Shown here in pieces: positions 63,880 to 64,000 of a stretch of DNA of 64,000 bases. Numbering within the stretch: the stretch's first letter is position 1; each line of letters begins with the position of its first letter. Under the pieces are notes generated by a model. The model was not told the DNA's origin and made no database searches. It worked only from the letters and a program-made list of their open reading frames with translations. Location: assembly GCA_009929485.1 (NCBI GenBank), contig SAAJ01000001.1, positions 115,033 to 179,032 on the forward strand, written 5' to 3'. Source of the stretch: Negativicutes bacterium (GTDB lineage Bacteria > Bacillota > Negativicutes > Anaeromusales > Anaeromusaceae). A program made the translations under genes and the position numbers.

Positions 63880-64000
63880 AAACCACGTTGCCGCTGAGAA
63901 AAACAAGCGACACAAGTGCTCCTTGAAAACTGAACGATGCAAACAAGCCAGATGTGCGAGGCAACCTTAGCCGCAAGGCGAAGGAAGTCATTTAAAATTT
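63880..64000 (+). other. Leader of a probable rRNA operon (16S gene beyond the window)
   Basis: The stretch around 63920 (CTCCTTGAAAACTGAACG) is the kind of leader seen before 16S rRNA genes in Firmicutes, and no coding frame is plausible here. The 16S gene itself is not in the window, so this is inference. Confidence 0.65.

Noticed and set aside
63394..63897. 167-codon plus-strand frame across the HAD gene start and rRNA promoters
   Set aside because: Antisense to a clear HAD protein and running through both promoters; composition is not protein-like.
1..64000. Mobile elements, prophage, CRISPR arrays or integrons
   Set aside because: No transposase, integrase, phage gene, regularly spaced repeat or attachment-site duplication at the tRNA genes was found by reading both strands.

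Overview
The window reads as chromosomal backbone of a Gram-positive-lineage bacterium with an outer membrane, most likely a Negativicutes member (Sporomusaceae-like). Reasons: Firmicutes-style control (CIRCE, glycine T-box, CsoR operator, sigma-A promoters), Firmicutes gene neighbourhoods (hemW-hrcA-dnaK operon, phoH-pgpH-ybeY-cdd-era, recO-glyQS, dgt-dnaG-rpoD, trmK-nif3), and an exported LptA/OstA-like protein as expected of a diderm. The genus is an inference. I see no insertion sequence, prophage, CRISPR array or integron; almost every base is in a recognisable gene or a short regulatory gap.

Layout: 1-2.7 kb, end of a threonine dehydratase, a dipeptide epimerase and an exported DUF3298 protein. 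2.8-6.2 kb, the NAD operon nadABC behind a symmetric divergent promoter and a direct-repeat operator. 6.4-13.6 kb, a minus-strand block: class III aminotransferase, U32 protein, orphan solute-binding-like protein, and csoR-copA with its operator. 13.7-24.6 kb, dnaE, a DUF218 protein, an unusual EtfB/EtfA fusion, an acyltransferase, D-amino-acid aminotransferase, transporters and a YgjP-like peptidase. 24.8-38.8 kb, tRNA-Leu, lepA, hemW, then hrcA - Group III chaperonin - grpE - dnaK - dnaJ under CIRCE, followed by prmA-rsmE-mtaB-hinT-rpsU-yqeY. 38.9-49.2 kb, NfeD-FloA membrane pair, a small unknown membrane protein, phoH, pgpH, ybeY, cdd, era, DUF502, a CorC-like protein and recO. 49.2-52.5 kb, T-box-controlled glyQS. 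52.7-57.4 kb, LptA-like protein, dgt, dnaG, rpoD. 57.4-57.7 kb, three tRNAs. 58-63.6 kb, an M20 amidohydrolase, a DUF3311/sodium symporter pair, trmK, a Nif3-like gene and a HAD hydrolase. 63.7-64 kb, tandem promoters and leader of what is probably an rRNA operon starting just past the edge.

The most notable object is the archaeal-type (Group III) chaperonin inside the CIRCE-controlled DnaK operon: HrcA would co-regulate a GroES-independent chaperonin with the DnaK machine. This arrangement is known from a few Firmicutes (Carboxydothermus), so it is rare rather than new. The oddest gene is a single ORF in which the first half of EtfB is joined in frame to a nearly complete EtfA. The nadABC control region, where two consensus-like promoters form one perfect palindrome next to a 10-bp direct repeat, is the most interesting regulatory site.
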